A stretch of DNA of 64,000 nucleotides, taken from the NCBI GenBank assembly GCA_934597345.1, contig CAKTRJ010000003.1, forward strand, positions 1-64,000, written 5' to 3'. Origin of the DNA: an uncultured Oscillospiraceae bacterium. Its GTDB lineage: Bacteria > Bacillota > Clostridia > Oscillospirales > Oscillospiraceae. Under the pieces are notes generated by a model. The model saw only the letters and a list, made by a program, of their open reading frames with translations, ran no database searches and was not told the origin of the DNA. The position numbers were made by a program, and so were the translations under genes. Numbering within the stretch: the first letter of the stretch is position 1; each line of letters begins with the position of its first letter. Shown piece by piece: positions 33,594 to 40,785 of the stretch.

Positions 33594-34748
33594 ATGGAGA
33601 TCACCCAGGGGGTGGATTTTGAGAGCTTCGGCCTGTCCGAAGCCACGCTGCGGGCCATCCGCAACAAGGGATATACTGTATCCACGCCGGTACAGGCCGG
33701 CTGCATCCCGCCCATGATGGCGGGCAAGGATGTCATTGCCAAGGCGCCTACCGGCACCGGAAAGACCATGGCCTTCGGCATCCCCATTATTGAAAAGATC
33801 GACCCGGAAAGCGAAGAGGTGCAGGCGGTCATTATGGCCCCCACCCGTGAGCTTGCCATGCAGATCACCGACGAGATGCGGGACATCGCCGTGTATCACG
33901 AGGGTGTGCGGCTGGTGTGCCTGTACGGCGGCCAGCCCATCGGCAAGCAGATCAACGCCCTGAAGCGCAAGCCCCAGATCGTGGTGGCCACCCCCGGCCG
34001 TCTCAGCGACCATATGAAGCGCCGCACCGTGGTGCTGAAGGCGGTCAAGACCGTGGTGCTGGATGAGGCGGACCGCATGCTGGACATGGGCTTTATCCAC
34101 GATGTGACCCGTATTCTGGACAAGATCCCCAGCCGCGAGAATCTGGGCATGTTCTCCGCCACCATCTCCCGCGAGGTCATGGACATCTCCTGGGTCTATC
34201 AGTGTGATCCCGAGGAGATCACCGTACAGGCCACCAAGGAGAACAAGCCCGACATCCTGCAATACCGTATCGAGGTGCCCTCCGACGGCAAGGTGGACGC
34301 CATCGCCAAAATTCTGGAGCACGAGGGCTATGACCGGGTCATCTGCTTCTGCAACACCAAGGGCAATACCGAGCGGCTCACCAAGTTCCTGCAGATGCGG
34401 GGCGTGGACGCCAAGTGCATCCACGGTGACATCCCCCAGAGCAAGCGCGAGGCCGTTATGCAGCAGTTCCGGGACGGCAAGCTCCGCGTGTTCGTGGCCA
34501 CGGACGTGGCCAGCCGCGGCATCGACGTGGACGACGTGGATGCCGTGTTCAACTACGACGTGCCGGAGGAGAACGAGTATTACATCCACCGCATCGGCCG
34601 GACAGGCCGTGCCAAGCGCCACGGCGTGGCCTATACGCTGCTGAGCGACTTCCCCAGCCGCATGCGGCTGGACGACATCGTCCGCAACACCCGCAGCCAG
34701 ATCGTGGCGGCGAAGCTGGCCGACAACGGCAGCATCGTGACGGAGTAA
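33594..34748 (+). CDS. DEAD-box ATP-dependent RNA helicase
   Basis: A 384-residue core helicase without a C-terminal extension. It shows the Q motif (GYTVSTPVQAGCIP), Walker A (APTGTGKT, near 50), PTRELAMQI, the LDEADRMLDMGF box, SAT-type FSATIS, and C-terminal-lobe motifs ATDVASRGIDVDDVDAV and HRIGRTGRA. GAGGAAAAACGCT precedes the ATG at 33594. It most likely unwinds structured RNA in ribosome assembly or mRNA turnover; the specific ortholog is not clear. Confidence 0.93.
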   Translation: MEITQGVDFESFGLSEATLRAIRNKGYTVSTPVQAGCIPPMMAGKDVIAKAPTGTGKTMAFGIPIIEKIDPESEEVQAVIMAPTRELAMQITDEMRDIAVYHEGVRLVCLYGGQPIGKQINALKRKPQIVVATPGRLSDHMKRRTVVLKAVKTVVLDEADRMLDMGFIHDVTRILDKIPSRENLGMFSATISREVMDISWVYQCDPEEITVQATKENKPDILQYRIEVPSDGKVDAIAKILEHEGYDRVICFCNTKGNTERLTKFLQMRGVDAKCIHGDIPQSKREAVMQQFRDGKLRVFVATDVASRGIDVDDVDAVFNYDVPEENEYYIHRIGRTGRAKRHGVAYTLLSDFPSRMRLDDIVRNTRSQIVAAKLADNGSIVTE

Positions 34749-34758
34749 GATTATACCT

Positions 34759-34949
34759 GTAGGGGCCGGCGTCCTCGACGGCCCGCACGGTGAACGAACC
34801 GGTCATCCAATTTTTCCGTAGGGCGGGGTGCCCTCACCCCGCCGCACAATAAACGATGACATTTCTGATGAACGGCGGCCTGAGGGCAGGCCGCCCTACG
34901 GGAACACATGAAATCATATGGCGGGGCGTTGAGGACGCCGCCCCCTACG
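34759..34949. repeat. BIME-like array of four GTAGGG/CCCTAC hairpin modules
   Basis: Four hairpin modules lie between the helicase and the lipoprotein gene. Two point right: GTAGGGGCCGGCGTCC... (34759) and GTAGGGCGGGGTGCCC... (34818-34843). Two point left: GGCGGCCTGAGGGCAGGCC...CTAC (34874-34899) and GGCGGGGCGTTGAGGACG...CTAC (34920-34949). The head-to-tail then inverted arrangement is that of bacterial interspersed mosaic elements. The second module is identical over 26 bp to two copies inside the RAYT gene at 51527-52021. It starts 10 bp after the helicase stop. Confidence 0.85.
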
Positions 34950-34984
34950 CATTCCCTCAGTCCCCAACAAAGAGGAGAAAACCC

Positions 34985-36646
34985 ATGAAACGAACCAAAC
35001 GACTATTATCGCTGCTTCTGGCGCTGGTTATGGTGCTGGCGCTGGCGGCCTGCGGCACGGAGGAGCCGGAAAAGATGACTGTCCGCGCCGCGCTGGTGGG
35101 CGCGCCGGTCACGCTGGATCCGGCCCGTGCCGTTACGGAAACGGAAAAGACCGTGGCAGCCAACCTGTATGAAAACCTGATGAAGCAGACCCTGACCGGC
35201 GTTACGGCGGGGCAGGCCTCCAGCTATGTGTATACCGACAACATGGACGGAACGGAGACCTATACCTTCACCCTCCGCAGCGACATCTACTGGTCGGACG
35301 GCAGGAGGGTCACGGCCCAGGACTTCGTGTATGCCTGGCAGCGGCTGGTGGACCCGGAGACCAACTCCCCCCATGCCTCCATCCTGAACATGGTGGCGGG
35401 CTATGCCGACGCTGTGGCGGGCGACCCCGCGGCGCTGCAGGTGTGGGCCACGGATAACCGTACCCTGCACGTCACCATCAGCGGCCACTGCTCCTATTTC
35501 CTGTCGGTGGTGTGTACCGCCGTATCCACCATGCCGGTGCGCGCCGACGTGGCCGCTGCGGCGGCGGATGAGACCGACAGCGCGGATACCCAGAGTGAGG
35601 ACGCCGCGCAGGAGCCGCAGCCGGATTGGTCCATGTCCGCGGCCACCCTGCTGACCAACGGCCCCTACGCCGTCAGCAGCATGACGGCCGAGGGCGTGAC
35701 GCTGACCGGGGTGGAGAAGTATTACGACGCCAAGCGCCTTGGCCCGGATGAGATCGACTTCACCTACTGCGCCGGGACGGAGGACGCCATGGCGCTGTAC
35801 GACAGCGGCGACGCGGACTTCGTGCTGGACGCCGGAGAGGCCGAGGGCGCGGTGGAGGCCTCCGCCGCGGCGGTCAGCACGGTGCTGATCAACCAGATGG
35901 CCACCAGCCTCAGCGAGACCGTGCGCAAGGCCATGTCCATGGTCATCGACCGCAACGCCCTGGCGGCGCTGGCGGGGGGCTCCGGCGAGGTGTACCGTGC
36001 GGCGGACGGCCTGATCCCCTACGGCATCGTCACGTCTGACGGCAGCTCCTTCCGGGAGGTCAACGGCGCCCTGATCGACAACGACCCGGAGCAGTACGAC
36101 GCCATCTGCCAGGCGGCGGTGGAGCTGCTGCGCGGCGCGGGCTATACCCCCACGGTGCTGGAGCATATCAGCCCGGTGACGCTGCTGTATGAGAACACCG
36201 GCAGCAATGCCAAGGTCGCCCAGGCGCTGCAAACCGTCTGGCGGGATAAGCTGGGCGTCCGGGTGGCCGCCCGGGGCGTGACGCCGGAGGAAATGATGAC
36301 CGTGCTGAAAAACGGCGAATTCTCGCTGGCGCTGACCAACGTCAGCGGCGACCGCAACACGGCCCTCAGCTACCTGAACCGTTTCAGCAGCAGCCAGCAG
36401 GAGAACTACGGCCAGTTCTATTCCAACGCCTATGACATGCTGATCCGCGCCGCGGCCAACTCCAGCAGCGACGAGGCCCGGGACGCCTATCTGGCGGACG
36501 CGGAGGCCATGCTGCTGGACAGCGGCTATGTGATGCCCCTGTATAACGAGACATATACCTGGCTCCTGCGGGATACTCTGACCGGTATCCGGACAGACGG
36601 CATGGGTGTGTACTACTTCCAGAACGTGGTGAAAGCCGCCGCGTAA
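34985..36646 (+). CDS. Oligopeptide-type ABC transporter substrate-binding lipoprotein
   Basis: A 553-residue solute-binding protein of family 5 (OppA/DppA type). The signal peptide ends in a lipobox (VLALAACG, Cys near residue 20), so the protein is a membrane-anchored lipoprotein. Family phrases follow: VTLDPARAVTETEKTVAANLYENLMKQ-type N-terminus, YTFTLRSDIYWSDGRRVTAQDFVYAWQRLVDP (split: YTFTLRSDIYWSDG; DFVYAWQRLVDP). An acidic insert lies near 190-215. No permease or ATPase genes are nearby, so it must use a transporter encoded elsewhere or act as a sensor. The ATG at 34985 follows AGAGGAGAAAACCC. Confidence 0.9.
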   Translation: MKRTKRLLSLLLALVMVLALAACGTEEPEKMTVRAALVGAPVTLDPARAVTETEKTVAANLYENLMKQTLTGVTAGQASSYVYTDNMDGTETYTFTLRSDIYWSDGRRVTAQDFVYAWQRLVDPETNSPHASILNMVAGYADAVAGDPAALQVWATDNRTLHVTISGHCSYFLSVVCTAVSTMPVRADVAAAAADETDSADTQSEDAAQEPQPDWSMSAATLLTNGPYAVSSMTAEGVTLTGVEKYYDAKRLGPDEIDFTYCAGTEDAMALYDSGDADFVLDAGEAEGAVEASAAAVSTVLINQMATSLSETVRKAMSMVIDRNALAALAGGSGEVYRAADGLIPYGIVTSDGSSFREVNGALIDNDPEQYDAICQAAVELLRGAGYTPTVLEHISPVTLLYENTGSNAKVAQALQTVWRDKLGVRVAARGVTPEEMMTVLKNGEFSLALTNVSGDRNTALSYLNRFSSSQQENYGQFYSNAYDMLIRAAANSSSDEARDAYLADAEAMLLDSGYVMPLYNETYTWLLRDTLTGIRTDGMGVYYFQNVVKAAA

Positions 36647-36652
36647 CTTGAC

Positions 36653-36690
36653 AAAAAAAGTCCGCTGACCATCGGTCAGCGGACTTTTTC
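36653..36690 (+). terminator. Intrinsic terminator after the lipoprotein gene
   Basis: A perfect stem AAAAAGTCCGCTGACC with its complement around a 3-base loop, ending in a T-run. Confidence 0.9.
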
Positions 36691-36711
36691 AGCTTGTCAG
36701 GAAACCAAACC

Positions 36712-36807
36712 TGTCATTCCGAGCCAGTGACCGATGTCACTGGCGTGGGAATCCGTCCTCTGGGATTTAGATTGCCGCGCCAGTCTGCGGACTGGCTCGC
36801 AATGACA
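36712..36807 (-). repeat. TGTCATTCCGAG-bounded repeat (MITE-like), copy 2
   Basis: A 96-bp element with ends TGTCATTCCGAG and CTCGCAATGACA and inner hairpins AGCCAGTGaccgatgtCACTGGCG and CCAGTCTGCGGACTGG. Same orientation as the copy at 12401-12514 and likewise 6 bp from the stop codon of a minus-strand gene (ribU). Confidence 0.8.
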
Positions 36808-36813
36808 CGCGTT

Positions 36814-37419
36814 TTACTTATGCAGCAGCGGACTCAGCGGCTTGTAAATGGCGAAGCACAGCGCCACGTCCAGCATGCCCTTGACGAAGGTGAACGGCAC
36901 GTTGAACACCAGCAGGCAGTTGAAAAGGGCGTTCTGGGTAGGCATATGGGACACGCCACCCAGAATCTCCTCGTACATGCCCACAATGGCCTCCAGCGGC
37001 AGATTATACAGCACCACATAGGCAGGGTAGACGATGAAATAGTTGGCCACGATGCTGATGAGGGCCATGGCCACCGCCCCTGCCAGCGAACCGATCAGCG
37101 CGCTCTTACGGCTCTTGCTGCGCTTGTAGACCATACCGGCGGTAAACACGAAAATCGCGCCCAGGATGAAGTTGGACAGCTCGCCCACGCCGGCGCTGGA
37201 GCCGAAGGGCAGGTGCAGCAGGTTCTTTACCAGCTGGATGGCCACGCCGTATACAGGGCCCAGGGAGAAGGTGCCCAGCAGGGCAGGCAGGTCAGAGATG
37301 TCCAGCTTGATGAACGAGGGCACCAGCGGTACCGAGAACTCGATGAATTGCAGCACGGCGGCCACGGCGGTCAGCATGGCGGCCACGGCCAGATGATGGG
37401 TTTTCTGTTTCTGCGTCAT
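36814..37419 (-). CDS. ribU: Riboflavin ECF transporter S component RibU
   Basis: A 201-residue membrane protein with about six hydrophobic segments, the substrate-binding subunit of an energy-coupling-factor transporter. Family phrases are FSVPLVPSFIKLDISDLPALLG near the N-terminus and VAIQLVKNLLHL. The assignment to riboflavin is strongly supported by the FMN riboswitch directly upstream. The ATG at 37419 has AAAAAGGAG before it; the longer frame runs into the leader. The shared EcfA/T energising module is not in this window. Confidence 0.93.
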   Translation of the reverse strand: MTQKQKTHHLAVAAMLTAVAAVLQFIEFSVPLVPSFIKLDISDLPALLGTFSLGPVYGVAIQLVKNLLHLPFGSSAGVGELSNFILGAIFVFTAGMVYKRSKSRKSALIGSLAGAVAMALISIVANYFIVYPAYVVLYNLPLEAIVGMYEEILGGVSHMPTQNALFNCLLVFNVPFTFVKGMLDVALCFAIYKPLSPLLHK

Positions 37420-37511
37420 AAAAAAGACTCCTTTTTGATGGTGTAACACCCTTGGAAACGGTTGTCTCCCAAGGTGCACGCATCAAAAAAGAGCATCACG
37501 AAAATGCCGTA

Positions 37512-37628
37512 CACGCCTTCTCTCATCCAGACTATACTGTCGGTACCGGAATTGCGCCGGTTCGTGCTTGCCGAAGCTCGCTCGCGGACTGTGACCGCCG
37601 GTGGGGAATTTCGCCCCGCCCCGAAGAC
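37512..37628 (-). promoter_or_regulatory. FMN riboswitch (RFN element)
   Basis: On the minus strand, CTTCGGGGCGGGGCGAAATT followed by CCCCACCGGCGGT, then a variable stem, ACCGACAGT, and GTCTGGATGAGAGAAGGC. These are the conserved RFN segments in order. It lies between the promoter at 37654-37682 and ribU. Downstream, 37420-37500 contains a CTCTTTTTT run and a GGTGTTACACC hairpin next to the ribosome-binding site; either could be the expression platform, and I cannot decide which. Confidence 0.95.
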
Positions 37629-37653
37629 AAGTGATCCAGTTGTGTTCGCGCTT

Positions 37654-37682
37654 ATCATACAACAAACGGCGGGAAAATGCAA
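37654..37682 (-). promoter_or_regulatory. Sigma-A promoter of the FMN riboswitch-ribU unit
   Basis: TTGCAT, 17 bases, TATGAT on the minus strand, ending 25 bases before the riboswitch. Confidence 0.75.
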
Positions 37683-37683
37683 G

Positions 37684-38120
37684 CATGATTTTTCCCGCCG
37701 TTTATGCATCGTCTATTCAGGCTTTATGCATCCCCGGTAAGGGCCGGTGGGGCGGGGGAGAAACGGCGGGAGATAATTGCCTACCCACATAGCGGGTGTA
37801 GTTTTGCGCGAGATATCGCTATGGCGCGAGGTGAATATACACCACTCTGGACACGCGATTTCCAGTAGCTGGTAATAAAGCGTTGATTTCACAAAAATTA
37901 CGTCAAATTGTGGTTGTAGTGTGACTTCACTTACACTTCGTGCTAACATAATGCCTGCTAATTAACGGGGTTGACGATACAACGCACGGGATGCGCGGCG
38001 TATCGACAATATACAACGTAGCTGGTGTATATACAGCTCCGGCATACAGCATATATATCAGCGCCCCGGCCAGGTCCGGCGGCAAGCTGCGGAAACCATA
38101 GAACTGGGAGGATGACCGAT
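37684..38120 (+). other. 437-bp intergenic region before the pilin gene
   Basis: No gene is seen. The sequence is markedly more A/T-rich than its surroundings from about 37800 to 38060. Structure visible: distant 10-bp arms CCCGCCGTTT (37694) and AAACGGCGGG (37762); AGCTGgtgtatataCAGCT (38019-38037); GATAC...GTATC around 37975-38005. The last 55 bases before the gene are GC-rich and can form small hairpins (CCGGccaggtCCGG). A TTGACG at 37971 has no matching -10 box at 17 bases. I recognise no riboswitch class. Confidence 0.4.
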
Positions 38121-38828
38121 ATGGTACATAAGCATGAAAAGGGGAGCGGAAGCGTGGCGAAGCGGCTGCTGGGCCTGTGTCTGGCTCTGGTGATGCTGCT
38201 GGCGCTTCTGCCGGTGGCGGCTTACGCCGAGGAAACCAAGCAGGAGGAGCAGGTTCCCCAGAACTTCGTTCAGGAGTGGAACGTGACGATCCCGGTATAC
38301 GTCCATCTCAGCGGACGCTCCGCCGCCGCCAACGAGACCTTTACCGTTACGCTGGAGGCCGTGGACGAGGGCGCGCCCATGCCTGATACGGCGACCATCC
38401 AGGTCCCCGCCGTGGCCACGGATAACAAGACCGCCAGCGGCGAGTTCAAGATCCACTATACCGTCCCCGGAGTGTATCACTATAAGATCACCCAGACCGC
38501 CGGTAATGCAGCCTACACCTCCTATGACAAGACGGTGTACTATGTCACTGTCAGTGTGTTCTATAATGAGAATGGTGATCTGGATTGCGAGGTGGCCGCC
38601 CGTAAGAACGACCCCAATACCACGGCCAAGGCCGGCGCTATCGAGTTCTTCAACAGCTATTCCCGCCCCGGCCACCGTGTGCCTACCACCAACCCCACCA
38701 CCCCCGGCACGCTGATCCAGACGGGTCAGCTGAACTGGCCGGTACCGGTGCTGGCCGGTCTGGGCGCGGCGCTGATCGCCCTGGGCTGCGTGCTGCTGCG
38801 CAAGCGGAGGAACGGCCGCCATGCGTAA
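38121..38828 (+). CDS. Sortase-anchored pilin-like surface protein (FctA/Spy0128-type domain)
   Basis: A 235-residue secreted protein: signal peptide to about residue 37 (LLGLCLALVMLLALLPVAAYA), one immunoglobulin-like pilin domain (about 55-180) with the FctA-type phrase YTVPGVYHYKITQT and YDKTVYYVTVSV, a Pro/Thr linker, then a sorting signal. The sorting signal is not LPxTG but TLIQTGQLNWPVPVL, followed by a hydrophobic segment and RKRRNGRHA. Its stop overlaps the next gene, a sortase, by 8 bp. The start at 38121 is preferred over 38112 for spacing from GGGAGG. Isopeptide Lys/Asn/Glu residues are plausible but not assigned. Confidence 0.83.
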   Translation: MVHKHEKGSGSVAKRLLGLCLALVMLLALLPVAAYAEETKQEEQVPQNFVQEWNVTIPVYVHLSGRSAAANETFTVTLEAVDEGAPMPDTATIQVPAVATDNKTASGEFKIHYTVPGVYHYKITQTAGNAAYTSYDKTVYYVTVSVFYNENGDLDCEVAARKNDPNTTAKAGAIEFFNSYSRPGHRVPTTNPTTPGTLIQTGQLNWPVPVLAGLGAALIALGCVLLRKRRNGRHA

Positions 38829-39420
38829 ATGGTCCGGCGCGCTGTGTATCCTTCTGGGCGTGGTGCTGATCGGCGCGGCGGCGCTGCTGCTGGTCCGCAA
38901 CCGGCAGGAGGACCGTCAGGCCCGGCAGGAGTCCGACGCCATGCTGGAGCAGGTGCGCTCGGAGATCGCCCAGCCCGCCGCCGATCCGGAGCCGCAGACA
39001 CCGGAGGAAACGGTAGAGGACAACTTCCAGTACGCGGGCATCCTGTCCATCCCGGATCTGTCGCTGGAGCTTCCGGTGATCGACGGGTGGAGCTACAGCC
39101 GCCTGAAGCTGGCGCCCTGCCGTCAGCAGGGCAGCGCGGCCACCTATGACCTGGTGATCGCGGCCCATAATTACAAGAGCCATTTCGGCACGCTGAAGGA
39201 GCTGTCTCCCGGCGCGGCCGTCACCTTCACCGACATGGACGGCGCCGTTTACTCCTATACGGTGCAGGACGTGCATCAGGTGGAGACCGATGCCCCGGAC
39301 GAGGTGTTTTCCGGGGAATATGATCTGGTGCTGTATACCTGTACCTACGGCGGCAAGGCCCGTGTGGCGGCCTTCTGCCTGCTGGACAGCCCCGACGATC
39401 AGATAGATATTGCGGAATAA
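38821..39420 (+). CDS. Sortase (class not assigned), paired with the pilin
   Basis: A 199-residue membrane-anchored transpeptidase. One N-terminal membrane segment (about 6-24) is followed by a Glu/Gln linker and a sortase beta-barrel. The catalytic His lies in VIAAHNYKSHFGTL (near 116), the Cys in LVLYTCTYGG (near 174) and the Arg in GKARVAAFC (near 181). It starts 8 bases inside the end of the pilin gene, so the two form a minimal substrate-enzyme pair. The Cys motif LYTC differs from the TLxTC of class A enzymes, matching the unusual QTGQ sorting signal. Confidence 0.88.
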   Translation: MRKWSGALCILLGVVLIGAAALLLVRNRQEDRQARQESDAMLEQVRSEIAQPAADPEPQTPEETVEDNFQYAGILSIPDLSLELPVIDGWSYSRLKLAPCRQQGSAATYDLVIAAHNYKSHFGTLKELSPGAAVTFTDMDGAVYSYTVQDVHQVETDAPDEVFSGEYDLVLYTCTYGGKARVAAFCLLDSPDDQIDIAE

Positions 39421-39466
39421 CAAAAAACACAGATGCCCGGCCTTTGGCCGGGCATCTGTGTTTTTT
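39421..39466. terminator. Bidirectional terminator after the sortase gene
   Basis: A long stem AAAAAACACAGATGCCCGGCC (first 20 bases shown paired: AAAAACACAGATGCCCGGCC) with its complement around TTT, ending in six T; shared by convergent genes. Confidence 0.88.
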
Positions 39467-40199
39467 ATGTTTGCAGCAGCTCTCCGGCGATGTCGGCCAC
39501 CTCCGGCAGCATGAGGAACGCCTCCCGGATGCCCATGTTTTCCGCCAGCGCCGCCTTTTTCCGCAGGCTCTGGGCGTCGTCGAACAGCACATAGTGGTTG
39601 TCGTTGCCGGAGCGGTAGGTGAAGTACCGGGCGCACAGCTCCTCGGAGAAGTAGACGGTCTTGCCCTCCCGCAGCCGCCGCAGCTCCGTCAGCGACAGCG
39701 CGCGGCGGCGGTTGGCGGAGTGGGGCAGGGTGTAGTCCAGCCGCAGCCGCTCCAGATCCAGGGCGATCCGCCCCGCGCCGAAGCGGCGAACGGCGTCCTC
39801 CAGACAGCTTTTCAGCGTGCCGCCCGCCACGGCGGTGTTTACCAGCACCGAGGCACGGGGCGCGTGGGCGGCGTAGCTCTCCGGCACGAACAGGCGTCGG
39901 CCGTACTGGCCGCACAGCTGGCCCACTCTGGCGGTCAGCCCGCCCCGCGCTCCGCCGGGCCGCCAGTCCAGCACCACGCCGTCGTATTCCCGCCGCAGGC
40001 ACTCCCGCAGGATGTCCCGCGCCAGCACGTCGTCGCCGCCGCACTCACCGCCGTCGTCCACCAGCATCAGCCCGCCCTGAGGCGGGGCGCTTCCCTGCGC
40101 CGCCAGCAGCCGCGGCCCCACCCGGTAGACGGCCCGCACCGGCCGGAACCGGCCATGGGGCAGCGTGTCGCCCGCACCTGCCGCCAGATAGAACTGCAT
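39465..40199 (-). CDS. Unknown protein, possibly a TIM-barrel glycosidase-like fold
   Basis: A 244-residue soluble protein that I do not recognise with certainty. A segment REYDGVVLDWRPGG (about 70-82) resembles the strand with DGxxxDW in GH18-like barrels, and later segments RIALDLERLRLDY and AENMGIREAFLMLPEV alternate like barrel strands and helices. The catalytic Glu of GH18 enzymes is not apparent, so it may be inactive or another fold. No signal peptide. It is divergent from yqeG with only 75 bp between the starts. Confidence 0.55.
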   Translation of the reverse strand: MQFYLAAGAGDTLPHGRFRPVRAVYRVGPRLLAAQGSAPPQGGLMLVDDGGECGGDDVLARDILRECLRREYDGVVLDWRPGGARGGLTARVGQLCGQYGRRLFVPESYAAHAPRASVLVNTAVAGGTLKSCLEDAVRRFGAGRIALDLERLRLDYTLPHSANRRRALSLTELRRLREGKTVYFSEELCARYFTYRSGNDNHYVLFDDAQSLRKKAALAENMGIREAFLMLPEVADIAGELLQT

Positions 40200-40212
40200 G
40201 ACCCCGCCCCCC

Positions 40213-40241
40213 TTGTTTTTCCGGATGAAAAATGATATACT
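40213..40241 (+). promoter_or_regulatory. Sigma-A promoter of yqeG
   Basis: TTGTTT, 17 bases, TATACT, 35 bases before the yqeG start; it lies directly next to the start of the divergent unknown gene. Confidence 0.6.
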
Positions 40242-40275
40242 GCCAATGATATCGTATGAAAAGGGGAGAGGGGAT

Positions 40276-40785
40276 ATGCGCGTCTCTCTGCGGCCGGACC
40301 GACTGCTGGCGGCCTATGACAATGTGACGACGGAGCTGCTGCGGAAAAAGGGTGTGCGGTTGCTGCTGTGTGATCTGGACTATACGCTGGCGCCCAAGTC
40401 GGTGAAAACGCCGCCGGAGGGCGTGAAGCCCTGGATCGACGGCCTGAAGGCCGCCGGGATCACGGTGATGATCCTCTCCAACAACCGCAGCGGCAAGCGG
40501 GTGGATGAGTTCTGCCGCCAGCTGGGCATCGACTATGTGGGCCACGCCCGGAAGCCGTTGACAAAGGGCCTGCGCCGGGCCATGGACAAGGCGGGCGTCA
40601 CCGCCCGCGAGACCGCCATGCTGGGCGACAAGCTGCTGACGGATATGCTGGCCGCCAATCTGGCGGGCGCCGCCGCGCTGATGGTGGAGCCGGTGGGCGG
40701 CGCGGTAACACCGTGGCAGAAAGTGCTGCACGCCATGCAGGCGCCCTTTAAGGCCATGGCACGGGAAAAGGAGGAGATCGCATGA
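40276..40785 (+). CDS. YqeG-family HAD phosphatase (subfamily IIIA)
   Basis: A 169-residue member of the YqeG family. HAD motif I is LLLCDLDYTLAPK near residue 36, motif II is MILSNNRSGKRVDEF, and motif IV is MLGDKLLTDMLAAN. In Bacillus the yqeG gene neighbours the ribosome-assembly GTPase yqeH and aroE; here it is followed instead by an M24 peptidase, which overlaps its stop by 4 bp. The substrate is unknown in the family. GGGGAGAGGGG precedes the ATG. Confidence 0.85.
   Translation: MRVSLRPDRLLAAYDNVTTELLRKKGVRLLLCDLDYTLAPKSVKTPPEGVKPWIDGLKAAGITVMILSNNRSGKRVDEFCRQLGIDYVGHARKPLTKGLRRAMDKAGVTARETAMLGDKLLTDMLAANLAGAAALMVEPVGGAVTPWQKVLHAMQAPFKAMAREKEEIA

Noticed and set aside
38062-38110. Possible cyclic-di-GMP riboswitch just before the pilin gene.
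   Set aside because: The segment GGCGGCAAGCTGC...GAAACC superficially resembles the aptamer, but the conserved GGGACGCAAAGCC-type second half and receptor are missing.
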